Below, one piece after another: positions 44,501-54,566 of a stretch of DNA of 64,000 bases. Both the position numbers and the translations under genes were made by a program. The notes beneath the pieces are model-generated. The model had not been told where the DNA came from. It saw only the letters and a program-made list of their open reading frames with translations, and ran no database searches. Position 1 is the first letter of the stretch. The number at the start of each line of letters is the position of its first letter. This stretch comes from Azolla caroliniana (Eukaryota; Polypodiophyta), in NCBI GenBank assembly GCA_043228905.1, contig JBHGNT010000013.1:11222001-11286000 (forward strand), given 5' to 3'.

Positions 44501-45840
44501 CGAATACTTCGCTCTTCTTCGCGATCGTGCATACTCACGTGTGCCGAGTGAAGTCGTTGATGAAGGTTACAAAGTAACGGTTTCCACCGAGACTCACATT
44601 TTGTGTCGGGCCCCACACATCCAAATGGATCAAATCCAGTGGATTTCGACTACGATTACGCTCATTGGGGAATGGAAGTTGATGTTGTTTTCCCATATGA
44701 CAGGCTTCGCAGACTTGGGCATTACGGCCCCGAAATTTCGGCAATCCGAATACAATGTTCTTCGTCTGCATTTCACGAAACCGTGGGAAATTTACATGGC
44801 CGAACCGCTTGTGCCACAGGTCGATATCCGATTCGACCTTTTGTCCTTTCGCATACAATGCGGTTCCGGCTTGAGTAGTGTCGAGGATAAACATCCTCCC
44901 TTCACGGCACCCTTGTACGATTACTTTGCCTTCCTCTTCTATGAAGCAGCCGAGATGCATGAATCGAACCTGCATTCCCTAGTCGACGATCTGACCGACC
45001 GATAGTAGGTTCTTCGTTATTGTCGGGACGTGTAGCAGGTTCATGAGTTTCCCTTTCTGCCCGATGTGGCTGAGAGGAACTTCGCCGACATGTTTGATGG
45101 TATGCGGAGTGTCATCTCTGGTTTTGACCACTCCTTGTGATTCTGGTTTCTCCAGGTATGAGAACCATTCCTTGTGACTCGTCATATGATTTGATGCTCC
45201 GGAATCAACATACCACACCTCGCTTGATTTCGAGGTGTTCACGGCCATAGAGTTAGCCTTATGCTTCATTACGAAGGTTGGGCCCAATTTGTTTCCGGCT
45301 CGTTCAGAGCCTTCTGCGTAGTGTGATCTCTGACGCATCTCTGTGTCTCTTCGGCTTGATCCAGCTTTGTCCAAATCGGTTCGCTTTTTCCAGCACTCAC
45401 TCTCCTTGTGGCCTTTCTTGCCACAGTACTAGCAATCCGGTGCGGTCTTCTCTTGCTGTCTTCCGGCGCCACCATGACTCCCCCTGCTTGCGGAGGGTTC
45501 GGAATTGCTTCCGGCATCTCTATTATGCCGTACATTCTACTCTTTTCAGCCACCTCCATTGCGCGCCGATTCTCCTCATCCACCACAACCACGGGGCCTA
45601 TCATCCTCCGTGTAAAGCATCTTGCCATTGGCGTGCACACTCATCGACACACCCGCGTAGTTTTCTTCTACAAGCAACATTGACAAGCTCGAAAAACGAA
45701 GGCATAATCTCCCTCGTGCAGACAACCGTTCGGAAAGGTCCGAACTTTGACCCCAAGCCACCAAGACAAACCTGCACCATTTCATCTTCCTCGACGTTCA
45801 CGTTGATGGAGGCGAGAGAGTCACAGATTTCTTTGTATAC
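41596..45840 (-). pseudogene. Copia-A2 gag to RNase H, broken
   Basis: The gag remnant is at 45269-45840, and its zinc knuckle near 45390-45430 is interrupted by a stop. Protease YVDSGASNHMTSHKEWF is at 44979-45374. The pre-integrase head with CEACHMGK and both zinc pairs is at 44535-44975. The integrase core and C-terminus run from 44535 down to 43632, with GYSDEQKGYNCYNP. RT spans 42589-43583 with DAKNAFLQGDLEEQVYM; a frameshift near 43020 precedes the YVDD region around 42870. RNase H is at 41596-42186 with YCDNLNSIHLAKNP. Confidence 0.87.
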
Positions 45841-45844
45841 ATAC

Positions 45845-46119
45845 TCTATTCTATGTATACATACTTCGTGCTCCGTGAGCACCTTATATACAAGCCTTGA
45901 CAATCGGGCTAACACAAGTACTGACTGTACTTGAATGCTCATAAATGAGCTGACTACACAAACTCCCAAAATTATTCCCTTACGAGGAATAACGCTCTAA
46001 CGGCCTCTTCGGTTTTCACACCGATGCAGCCCTATTTGTACGTACTTTTTCACGCACCCAGTCTACGCACTGGGTTACGCTGCGTACTTCACACCGAATG
46101 TTGAGCTTGTCTCTCAACA
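45845..46119 (-). repeat. 5' LTR of Copia-A2, truncated
   Basis: About 275 bp matching the distal part of the 3' LTR (41105-41383), with CTCAACA at the outer end. The junction with gag lies at about 45832-45845. Confidence 0.85.
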
Positions 46120-46284
46120 ACATTGCTAACTTGCTTAGAGGGAATGGAACCACTAATGGGTTGCACAGATCTAGGGTTGTCCAACCAAACGGCTCCTATT
46201 TTGGCTGAACTTAGTCATTTAACTCTTCTTCTAACTGACTAAGGACTTCAAATTTGTTCGATAGACTTGGGCTATTAGTAGGAT
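46120..46284 (-). pseudogene. Gypsy-C3 protease start
   Basis: Aligns with 8935-9105 of Gypsy-C1, including the GAPFG-type turn before the protease. It ends near 46284, where the truncated 5' LTR of Copia-G begins. The rest of gag and the 5' LTR are not seen. Confidence 0.75.
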
Positions 46285-46692
46285 TAGGTCAGATAGCCGA
46301 GTCAATCAGTTGATTGATTAATTAATATTATTATCAGTTAATAATAACCTATTACCATGTATAAATATGTAGAGTTACGGCAAAGTTTAGAGGTGTGTGT
46401 AGAGCGAGTATAGTAGAGCCACAAAAAAAGGAAGAAGATAAGAGCGGATGTGAGTGAGTGACGAAGAGTTTGGTGAAACTTGCGAAAACCCTAAGTGGGG
46501 ATTTTATGATTCTCAGAGATTTGTAATCTTTCTCTTGTACTTATCTTTTTGGTATAGTGAAATCTGTTGCCCGTGGGTTTTCTCTATTTTAGGGTTTCCA
46601 CATAAAATGTGTGTACATTGTATTTTATTGTTTTTTGTTTTACACCTATTTCAGCATATCTTTCTCGTCCATCTACGATTCAAATCTCTACA
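46285..46692 (+). repeat. 5' LTR of Copia-G, 5' truncated
   Basis: About 408 bp matching 51090-51499, ending ATCTCTACA. The primer site TGGTATTAGAGC (46696-46707) follows three bases later. Confidence 0.82.
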
Positions 46693-46720
46693 AACTGGTA
46701 TTAGAGCTTGAGGTGCTAGA

Positions 46721-47880
46721 ATGGAAGAACGTGTGAGTGGTTTTCCAGGAATGATAGACTTCCTGAATTCACACAACTACTTGAATTGGAAGATCAAGAT
46801 GGAAGATCTTCTAATAGTCAAAGATCTACACGAACCCATAGACAGAAGTGAAATACCCACAGGGGTATTGGAGTTCGAGTGGAAACTCCTAAACAGGACA
46901 ATGGTGGCCACCATCAGACAATGTGTAGACGTGAGTGTTCTACGACATGTGGCTAATGACACAAACGCCTCTGAAATGTGGCACATGGTTGTACGAGAGG
47001 AAAAATGCCCTCAACAAAGCCTCTATGATGAAAAACATCATAAGATTGAAGTACAATGATGGAGAAAGCATAATTGTACACATCAACACTTTCATGGGGT
47101 TTGTAAATCAACTTGTGGCAGCCAATAGGGATCGGCAATGGCTTGGCTCAAGCCTAAACCGTTTGGCTTAGCCGGCTTAAAGCGGTTTAGTGGCTCGGCT
47201 TGGCTCGGTTTAGGCTTGAACTTGCCTTAACGGTTTGAGCTCGGTGTGGCTTGGCTTGAGCCTCGCCAAACCAGCTCAAGCCATTTAGAAACTTGAGAGA
47301 GAGGGGGGAAGAGAGAGAAAGAGAGGGAGGGAGGGAGACAACAGACAAGGGGAAAGAGAGAGAGAGAGAGAGGTTTCCAAAACGTTTACCAAACCGGTTT
47401 AGCCTAAACCGGTTTGTGAACCGATTCAGTTCAGTTCATGTTTGAGATCCCCAAAATGGTTTAGGCTTAGCCGGTTTGTCTTGGATCAGGCCAAACCGGC
47501 TAAGCCTAAAATGAACCGTTGCCGATCCCTAGTAGCCAAGTTTCTCCTAGATGATGCTCTACAAGCCCTATTGCTTCTGTGTACCCTGCAAGACAACTGG
47601 GAGAACCTAGTGGTGTCTCTCAATACCTCGTGCCAAGAAGAAATTGGTCCTTACAAGTGGCAAAGACAAGCATCCTAAACGAGGAGACAAGGAGGAAGGA
47701 CAAGTGTGTTGTGTCCCAGTCGGAGGCAAATGTGGCACAACACCCTGGCAGAGGAAGAAGTAAGAAAAGAAATCCACAGAAGAGAGACAAGTCTCATGCC
47801 AAATCCAAGTCCAGAGGAAATCTCACATGCTTCTACTATGGAAAACCTACAAACTTCTAGAAGGATTGTCAACACCTTAT
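46721..47880 (+). pseudogene. Copia-G gag, broken and MITE-interrupted
   Basis: ATG at 46721 opens MEERVSGFPGMIDFLNSHNY, then NWKIKMEDLLIVKDL, a UBN2-type gag. A frameshift near 46995 moves it to the frame of 46935-47125. The MITE interrupts it at 47126 and the gag resumes at 47532 (FLLDDALQALLLLCTLQDNWE). The zinc knuckle at about 47828-47870 reads CFYYGKPTNF and has lost ligands. Confidence 0.85.
47126..47531. mobile_element. hAT-like MITE
   Basis: 406 bp with 13-bp terminal inverted repeats, TAGGGATCGGCAA and TTGCCGATCCCTA, flanked by 8-bp duplications GCAGCCAA (47118-47125) and GTAGCCAA (47532-47539), one mismatch. Removing it with one duplication restores the Copia-G gag frame across VAAKFLLDD. 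The interior is rich in GGTTTAGGC/GCCTAAACC-type short repeats in both orientations and has no coding capacity. Confidence 0.9.
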
Positions 47881-49088
47881 GAAAGACAATGGTGTGTTGA
47901 AGAATGTTGAACCTAGAAAGATTTCTAAGAAGAACGGCACTTCAGTTGTGGCTACAAGTGAAGAAGAGCTCTTTTTCATTTGCGAGCAAGCGAATGTAAA
48001 TCTCACAAATGAAGATTGCATTTGGATGATTGACTCTGGCACATCATTCCATTTATCTCCCTCGAGGGAATGTTTTTCATCTTACACATTCGGTGTCTAT
48101 GGTTGTGTAAAGATGGGCAATCATAATGGAGCATGCAAGATAGCTAGCATTGGAAGTGTATGTCTAGCAATATCGACTGGTTGTAGGTTGTTCCTAAGGG
48201 ATGTTTGACATGTGCCCTATATCAGGCTAAATCTAATATCAATTGGAAGATTGGACGATGAAGGCTATAGTGGTAGTTTTCATAATGGCATGTCGAAGTT
48301 ATGTAAAGGAAGTCTCATAGTGGCCCAAGCACAAAAACAGGGCACATTGTATGTGATGCATGCCAAATTAGCAAGGATGAAGCAAATGTGGCCACCAACT
48401 CAAACGGGGAGTTATGGCATAAGAGTCTTGGTCACATGAGTGAGAGAGGCATGCATATCCTAGCTGACAAGAAATTGCTTCCGAAAGTAAAAGGGGTGGG
48501 TGCACTTCAAGAAATGTGTCGACTGCTAAGTCGGAAAGCAAAATAGAGCTATATTCCACTCAAGACCACCAAAGAGAAGAGAATATGCGCTAGAATTAGT
48601 CCACACAGATTTATGTTACGTGAATGCTCCATCTCATCGTGGTGGAGAATATTTTGTGACATTCCTTGTTGACGACAATAGAAAGTTGTGGGCTTTCGTG
48701 CTGAAGTCAAAAGACCAAGTGTTGTCGTTCTTTAAGAAATTTCAGGCCAGAGTGGAAAGAGAATCTGGAAGAAAGTTGAAGGTTCTCCGAACCGACAATG
48801 GTGGTGAGTACAGAGGACAATTCGAGGAGTATTGCAAGACCCAAGGCATAAAAATCGAGTATACATTGCCTAAGAGCCTTGAAGTAAATGGTTTTTATAG
48901 AGAGGATGAATCAAACAAGAATGGAAAGGGTAAGGAGCATGTTGTCACATGCAAAGCTTCCAAAGTCGTATTGGGCTGAAGCTATGTTGATAGTAGTCTA
49001 TCTGATAAACAAGTCTCCCTTAGTTCCTCTGAAAGTGTTGTCTCACAACGGGCAGGGACAGGTAAAGATGTGTTGTATCAACACTTGA
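47881..49088 (+). pseudogene. Copia-G protease and integrase, broken
   Basis: 47879-48208 carries the protease motif WMIDSGTSFHLSPS. 48212-48439 is the pre-integrase part (RLNLISIGRLDDEGY). The zinc head is frame-shifted at 48400-48540. 48590-48979 is the integrase core, with FLVDDNRKLWAF and RTDNGGEYRGQFEEY. The glutamate block appears in the next frame at 48888-49088 (MNQTRMERVRSML). Confidence 0.85.
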
Positions 49089-50740
49089 AGGTGTTCGGAT
49101 GCCTATCGTATATGCATGTTGAAAAGGATCAAAGGTCGAAGCTCGACAACAAGTCGAAACCACGCATATTCCTAGGGTACTCAAACGATGAATTTGGTTA
49201 CAAGCTATGGGATATACTCGACAAGAAAGTGGTGAGGAGTCAATAAATAATATTTATGGAAGGCAAGATGATTGAAAACTGGAAATAGCAGCAATCGGGG
49301 TCGTCTTCCCAGTCGATTCCCACCTCTCTGGACTCAGGACTAGTTGACTCTACACAGTTAGGAGACAGCCAGTTGAAACAACCAAATCGGAATTAATCAA
49401 CTCGAAGCAACCGATTAATACATATGAGTTGGAGTCGACTGACCTACAAAATTCAATTGAGGCATACGAGTCGTAGTCAGTCGATCTTCAGCAACTAATT
49501 GAAACATATGAACCCCGAGCCGGCCATGGGAGGTGGACGAAACTCACTCAAACAGAGGAGAGCACCCTCTTGATACTCCAATCAATATGTTCTATTGATA
49601 GATGAAGATGAGCCAGAATGTTACAAAGAAGCCATGGCAGGTAAGTACAAGGAGAAGTGGCAGAGTGCAATGCAAGACAAAATGGACTCCTTGCATGGAA
49701 ATTACACTTATGACTAGGTTGAGCTATCGAAAAATAAGAGAGCCCTAAGGAACAAATGGGTCTTCAAGCTAAAAAATGGGGAAGATGGCAGCGGACCAAG
49801 ATACAAAGCCCGAATTGTAGTGAAGGGATTTCAATAGAAGAAAGCCCGGTCAATTTTGATGAGATTTTTGCACCAGTCATGAAGATGACATCTATTCGAA
49901 CTGTACTAAGTATTGCTACCAGGATGGATCTGGAAATAGAGCAATTGGATGTCAAAACAACATTCCTGCATAGAGAATTAGTTTACGAGATCTATATGCA
50001 ACAGCCCAAAGGTTTTGAGGAGAAAGGAAAAGAGAATCTTGTGTCAATTGAAGAAAAGCTTGTATGGTCTAAAGCAAGCTCCACGCCAATGGCATAAGAA
50101 GTTTGAATCCTTCATGTTGGAACATGGGTTCCATAAAACACAAGCCGGTCACTCTATGTTTGTCAAAAGGTATAATGAAGGCGACTTCTTGATTCTCTTG
50201 CTATATGTGGATGACATGTTAGAGTTAGACAAGACAACAAGGAGATTGAGAGCTTCAAAAAAGCATTGGCAAGTCGTTTTCCATGAAAGTTATTGGACCG
50301 GCGAAGCAAATCCTGGGTATGCACATAGTTCGGGACAGAACAAATTGTTTCCACATCACGTTATGTGATGAACTATACATGGGGAGCAATGTCATGGCAA
50401 TCAAGATTGCAAAAGGTTTTGGCCTTGTTGACCACAGAGGCAAAATATATGGTTGTGGTAGAGGCCGGATAGGAGCTCATATGGATGAAGAATTTTTTTA
50501 GTGACTTAGGAATGAAACAAGAAAGGTTCCTACTCCATTATGGTAATCATAGTGCCATACATCTAGCCAAGAGCGTTGCTTACCACTCTCAGACCAAGAA
50601 TATACAGAGAAGGTATCCCTAGCTACGAGACAAAGGATGAGGAAAAATTTACCCTTGTGAAGATCCATACTGATGACAATGTATCCAACATGCTCACGAA
50701 AAACCTACCTATGGATAGACTTAAAGTCTTTTGATGGAAG
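49089..50740 (+). pseudogene. Copia-G linker, RT and RNase H, broken
   Basis: 49089-49755 is a heavily damaged linker. RT is at 49756-50250, with [19 protein letters not shown], then [19 protein letters not shown] in the next frame, and YVDD at 50204-50215. RNase H survives as scattered pieces at 50340-50740 (for example HLAKSVAYHSQTKNIQRR in shifted frames). Confidence 0.82.
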
Positions 50741-50777
50741 ACGGGATTGGCTGACTCTCCCTACACGAGGGTGATTT

Positions 50778-51499
50778 TGTTAAGATTTTGTCCCTCCTAA
50801 TGGGAGAAGTTGGCAGTCGATTAGTAGAATTGGTAGTCGAAAGTGGGTCAGTCAGTTGGATCGACCTGCGAGTCAACGTGGTATTCGATTGGGTGAAGGA
50901 AATGAAGAATCGACCAGTCGAGTCGATGAGAGACGATTTGGAGGTTGACTGTATTGGATGGATGATCCAAGTGAAATACTAGGCCGACTAGTCAGGCCGA
51001 CCTGATGATCATAGACAAGGCCACCTAGTTAGGCCGACCGGATGGTCGATGACAAAGTCTGCCAGTCGAAACGACAAGATAGCCGACATAGGAGTCAGCT
51101 AGTTTAATCGACTAGACTGCCGACTTGTGGGTTGGATAGTCGAGTCCATCAGTCGATTGATTAACTAATATTATTATCAGTTAATAATAACATATTCCCA
51201 TGTATAAATATGTAGAGCTACAACCAACTTTAGAAGTGTGTATAGAGCGAGTACATAGTAGAGCCACAAAGAAAAGGAAGAAGATAAGAGCGGAAGTGAG
51301 TGAGTGACGAAAGAGTTTAGTGAAACTTGTCAAAAACCCTAAGTGGGGATTCTTAGAGATTTTGTGAAATCTGTTGGCTGTGGTTTTTCCCTGTTTTAGG
51401 GTTTCCACGTAAAACGTGTCTATTGTGTATTTTGCCGTTTTCTGTTTTGTACTTATTTCAACATATCTTTCTCGTCCATCTACAGTCCAAATCTCTACA
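50778..51499 (+). repeat. 3' LTR of Copia-G
   Basis: 722 bp, TGTTAAG to CTCTACA. Its first 300 bases hold repeated GTCGA/GACTAG-type short motifs (50810-51130) that are absent from the truncated 5' copy. The purine tract ACGAGGGTGATTTT directly precedes it. Confidence 0.85.
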
Positions 51500-51606
51500 C
51501 TTTCGTGTGCATGTTCTTGTCTCTTGCTTGTGTGTTTGTGCTTCTTGTGACGAAGAAGGTTTCAGGAAACCATGCACCTCTCTTCCTCATAAAGGTGTTC
51601 GGGCAT
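51500..51606. other. Spacer
   Basis: 107 bases between the Copia-G 3' LTR and the Copia-B2 5' LTR. No feature recognised. Confidence 0.4.
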
Positions 51607-51995
51607 TGTTGGGTTAAAACTCCCACTCTGCCCACCTTGTATGTCTAGTGTGAACACATAGTTAACCTAACTATATAACTAGGTTACTTACCTTGTAAAG
51701 ATGAGTTTGAAGGGTTAATGTAACACACTCTTCTTTGAGCACATCTCTTTCTCTCTACGCCATAGTGCATTCCTTCACTTATGTTGTTTGCCAAACTCTC
51801 TAACAAGTTCTCAATCATCTTCCGCATCATCACCAACATCGTCTTCTACATGTTAACATCAACATTTGGTATCAAAGCGACTTGCAGTTCGGAAGCAACA
51901 GAAACATAAACTTGAAGGAGGGACCAGGTCAGCAAATCTCATTTCTAATAGAACATGGCATCAACATCTGGCACATGACTAGAAATCCAGTTTAG
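51607..51995 (+). mobile_element. Copia-B2, 5' LTR, primer site and gag start
   Basis: LTR at 51607-51864 (TGTTGGG...CAACA), primer site TGGTATCAAAGC at 51867-51878, gag start at 51956 (MASTSGT, then a stop). The gag then breaks at about 51995 into Copia-A3. Later parts of a same-family element lie at 57471-57722 (inverted) and 60947-62380. Their coordinates along gag and pol do not overlap, so they are probably one scattered copy. Confidence 0.8.
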
Positions 51996-53398
51996 GGTTT
52001 TTCAAGGTACGAGAACCACTCCTTATGGCTCGTCATGTGGTTTGACGCGCCGGAGTCTACGTATCACACCTCGTCCGATCTCGGGGTGGTCCGTTTCATT
52101 GAGTTTGCTTCATGTCTCGTCACGAAGGCAGACCCTTCTCCGGCTCTCCCGGAGTCTTCGGCGTAGTGCGATCGCTGCCGATTTCCCTTGTCGGTATGTC
52201 CGGAGCCGTTTCTGGAACCGGTTCTCTCCGAATCGGCGCACTTCTTCCAGCACTCACTTTCCCTGTGGCCTTTCTTGCCACAGTACCAGCACTCCGCGAT
52301 GGCCTTCCCTTGCCGGTTCTCATCGCTTCGACTCCCCCTGTTTACAGAGGGTCCGGAGTTGCTGTGGGCATCACTTCGGTGCCTTCTTCCTTGATCTCAT
52401 CGGCCGCCTCCATTGCGCGCCGACTCGCCTCGTCCTCCACGTCCACGGGGCCTATCTCCCTCCGTGTACAACATTCTGTTGTCAATGTGCGTGCTTGTAG
52501 ACGCACCCGCGTGGTTCTCCTCTACTACGAGCATTGACTGTAAGTCGAAAAAGGACGGCGTATTCTCCTGGGTACACACAGGCGTTCGGAACGCTCCGAA
52601 CTTTGACGCCAAACCTCCGAGACAGATCTGGACCATCTCGCTCTCCTCGATGTTCACCTCTATAGAGGCGAGGGAGTCGCAGATATCCTTGATCTTCGAG
52701 GTATAGTCCGCCACCGACAAGTCGCGTTGTCGTAGGTTGCTCAACTCCTGTCGGAGCTGAAGCTTCCTGGCAGTGGTGCTCGCGGCGAAAATCTTCTTCA
52801 GATTTTCCCACGCACCCTTTGGCGTCTTTGCATCCCGAACATAGCTCAATAGTTGTTCGCCCACACACGACGTGAAGCAGTATAATACCCTGCTCGCCGA
52901 TTGCTCCCACGACGGGAAGGCTCTGTGTGTCGATTCGGGTGCCGCGTCATTAGCTCCTTCGACATAACTCCAGTACCCATGCCCGAGCAGGTACTGGTGC
53001 ATCTTGTAGGACCAAAACGCGTAGTTGGTTCTGTCGAGCTTCTCTGTTGGAAGCGAGCTCGCCATGCCTCTATCCATCGTTCTTCTTGTTCTTCTTCGTC
53101 AAGCTGTGTCGGCTGCAAAGAGGTTCTCAACCCTCGCGCTCTAGTACCATGTAAAAAGTAACGTGCGGACGCAAGTATGAAGACCAAACAGAAGGAAGAA
53201 AACTCAGGTTTAATGGAGAGCTTGAGCTTACACATTATACTTGGGAGAGACAGGGAGAGTGAGAGAGAAACACAAGAGGTATATTCAAGAAGAGTACTAA
53301 ATCTCTATACACAAAAAATGCATATGTGTGTTCAATGAACACTTTGTACAATTCCTAAAAGGACTGACCGAAGTACTGACAGTACTTCAATGCTCATT
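51996..53398 (-). mobile_element. Copia-A3, fragment with gag and part of 5' LTR
   Basis: Nearly identical to 3625-5030 of Copia-A1. It contains the gag frame (52397-53077, 226 codons open), the zinc-knuckle region (52240-52300), the primer-site position (53138-53149) and 249 bp of LTR (53150-53398). Both ends are cut without duplications, and protease onward is missing. Given the very high match to A1, it is a relatively recent copy. Confidence 0.9.
52397..53077 (-). pseudogene. Copia-A3 gag N-terminal part
   Basis: 226 open codons from MDRGMASSLPTEKLDRTNYA, matching the Copia-A1 gag at nearly every residue to position 225. A stop there separates it from the remaining gag (zinc knuckle and spacer), which continues in another frame to 51996. 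Confidence 0.85.
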
Positions 53399-53745
53399 CC
53401 CGGATTATCGATGTCATACGTGTTAACGTGAAGACGGACATTTTTGCTCAAGCCATTCTAGCGCACATTGATACCTCTTGGGCATCCTGTTCCTAGTCTC
53501 AACAACCAGGTATGGACTACTGACAATTCGAATATCATTATGGTTTATTGTTCTTTAAAAATCTTGTATATGTTCCCGATTGCTTCAAATCGTCTTTTGG
53601 ATCTAGTTCAATGATCTTTTTGGTGGCCCCATATACGACGTTTTCTCGACGACTACATTTGGACCTGTGATGCTTGCTGCTGAGTAAAGATGGCACGACA
53701 TCATCCATATGGCTTGTTGGAACCATTACCGAGCTTCAATGATCA
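53399..53745 (+). pseudogene. Gypsy-C integrase-region fragment
   Basis: Plus-strand remnant aligned to 24605-24820 of Gypsy-C1 (VIDVIRVNVKTD, then YGLLFFKNL.YVPD), followed by a damaged zinc-head region (CLLLSKDGTTSSIWLV at about 53660-53720). It has three stops and is cut at both sides. Confidence 0.7.
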
Positions 53746-54021
53746 ACCTTCATAGCATAGGAAGTGTGAAACCATCGCACCTCGCTAATTTCTTGGAGAA
53801 CCTACTAAACATTTGATCTATGTGATCATGTGTATGACCAACTAGCAAGAAGTTGACCTTAATCTTTTTGAAAATACCCTTGTCTACTAACATGCTCAAA
53901 TAACCAAACACAGTTGAGTTCTTGTTTTCTCTCGCCATGTTATCAAGTTGCACGTATAGTACATTGAAAGGCCCAACAGCCAAGTGGCATAAAAAGCACA
54001 TTCTGGGTAGCTTCGCCACGT
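53746..54021 (-). pseudogene. X3 middle part: DUF7869-like core
   Basis: 89 open codons containing LYVQLDNMARENKNSTVFGY, then VKVNFLLVGHTHDHIDQMFSRFS (shown here split; residues 55-75). These blocks are the hallmark of DUF7869-type proteins, known across eukaryotes and of unproven function. The aspartates in QLDN and HDHID could be metal-binding. The rest of the protein lies at 56193-57465 and at 57757-60719. Confidence 0.72.
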
Positions 54022-54114
54022 TTGAAGCCTTGCGGGATAAATTTCTATGGTTGTTTCACCAACAGGTGGACCAAAGGGAGCTCGTCGGTCAATTTAATAC
54101 GGTGTATCAGGAAC
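54022..54114. other. Short segment with a gag-like reading
   Basis: 93 bases between X3 and the Gypsy-C4 LTR. The plus strand is open and reads FEALRDKFLWLFHQQVDQRE, which resembles the capsid helix region of some gypsy gags. Too short to assign. Confidence 0.3.
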
Positions 54115-54229
54115 TGTCAAGAATAGTACTAAAACAGAGAGAGAATTAGTACTAGAGAAGGGAAGTACTATTAGTACTAAGAGGACGGGACTGCGTAAGA
54201 CTCCCGAGAGAGGGAGAGAGATAGCGAGG

Positions 54230-54273
<44 letters not shown>

Positions 54274-54566
54274 GATGATAACAGATGATATATTATATGA
54301 AGAGTAAGTACAAAATGACTATGAGGCTTAAGATTGACGTTGAACCAATTTGGTTCAACCTAATGCCTTGTGCCTCCTTTTATAGTCTTCTCAAGAGGAG
54401 TCATGAAGCTTCATGTTCTAGAGAAATCTGGAATATACATTAATTTCCTATAATAAAACTTAAATGAAAATAATATCCTACATATTACAAGAGATGGAAT
54501 AATGGTCAAGAGCTCGACCCATATAACATAAGGTCATGGGTTCGAGTCTTGCCATATCATGACATT
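54115..54566 (-). repeat. 3' LTR of Gypsy-C4
   Basis: 452 bp with intact TGTCA...TGACA ends. It contains a GA run of about 45 bases (54234-54270), a TATA box (minus, 54376-54384) and the tRNA-like segment on the plus strand (54486-54557). Its heat-shock-like motif is degraded. The purine tract AAGGGGGGGATAA lies at 54567-54579. Confidence 0.88.

Larger units (their letters stand above)
40950..46119 (-). mobile_element. Copia-A2, Ty1/copia element with deleted 5' end
   Basis: Flanked by ACATT at 40945-40949 and 46120-46124, within the Gypsy-C3 protease. The 3' LTR (40950-41383) is full. The 5' LTR keeps only about 45845-46119. The gag N-terminus, primer site and part of the LTR were removed in one deletion, so gag at 45840 reads straight into LTR sequence. 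The remaining order is gag, protease, integrase, RT, RNase H. Confidence 0.92.
33632..46284 (-). mobile_element. Gypsy-C3, split by Copia-F1 and Copia-A2
   Basis: Minus-strand Gypsy-C relative. Its pieces are 33632-33673 and 38752-38957 (3' LTR), 38990-40949 (RNase H, RT, protease) and 46120-46284 (gag-protease junction). Integrase and chromodomain are missing, with the 3' LTR directly beside the post-RNase H region. Removing Copia-F1 with one GTTCT restores the LTR alignment to Gypsy-C4 at 54345-54375. Removing Copia-A2 with one ACATT restores the protease alignment to Gypsy-C1 at 9080-9115. Confidence 0.87.
46285..51499 (+). mobile_element. Copia-G, Ty1/copia element with hAT-like MITE
   Basis: 5' LTR (46285-46692, start missing), primer site, gag, protease, integrase, RT, RNase H, purine tract, 3' LTR (50778-51499). 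The 5' LTR has lost about 310 bases at its start, so no target duplication can be read. Protein sequence is closest in this window to Copia-E1. A 406-bp MITE interrupts gag. Confidence 0.88.

Noticed and set aside
46600-46680. Telomere-like TTTAGGG strings in Copia-G LTRs
   Set aside because: Single TTTTAGGGTTT units only, not tandem, and present at equivalent places in both LTRs.
54234-54271. GA/CT microsatellites as separate features (also 7617-7648, 26125-26150, 28933-28960, 57938-57971, 62449-62486)
   Set aside because: They occur at a fixed place within LTR leaders and are better described as part of those LTRs.
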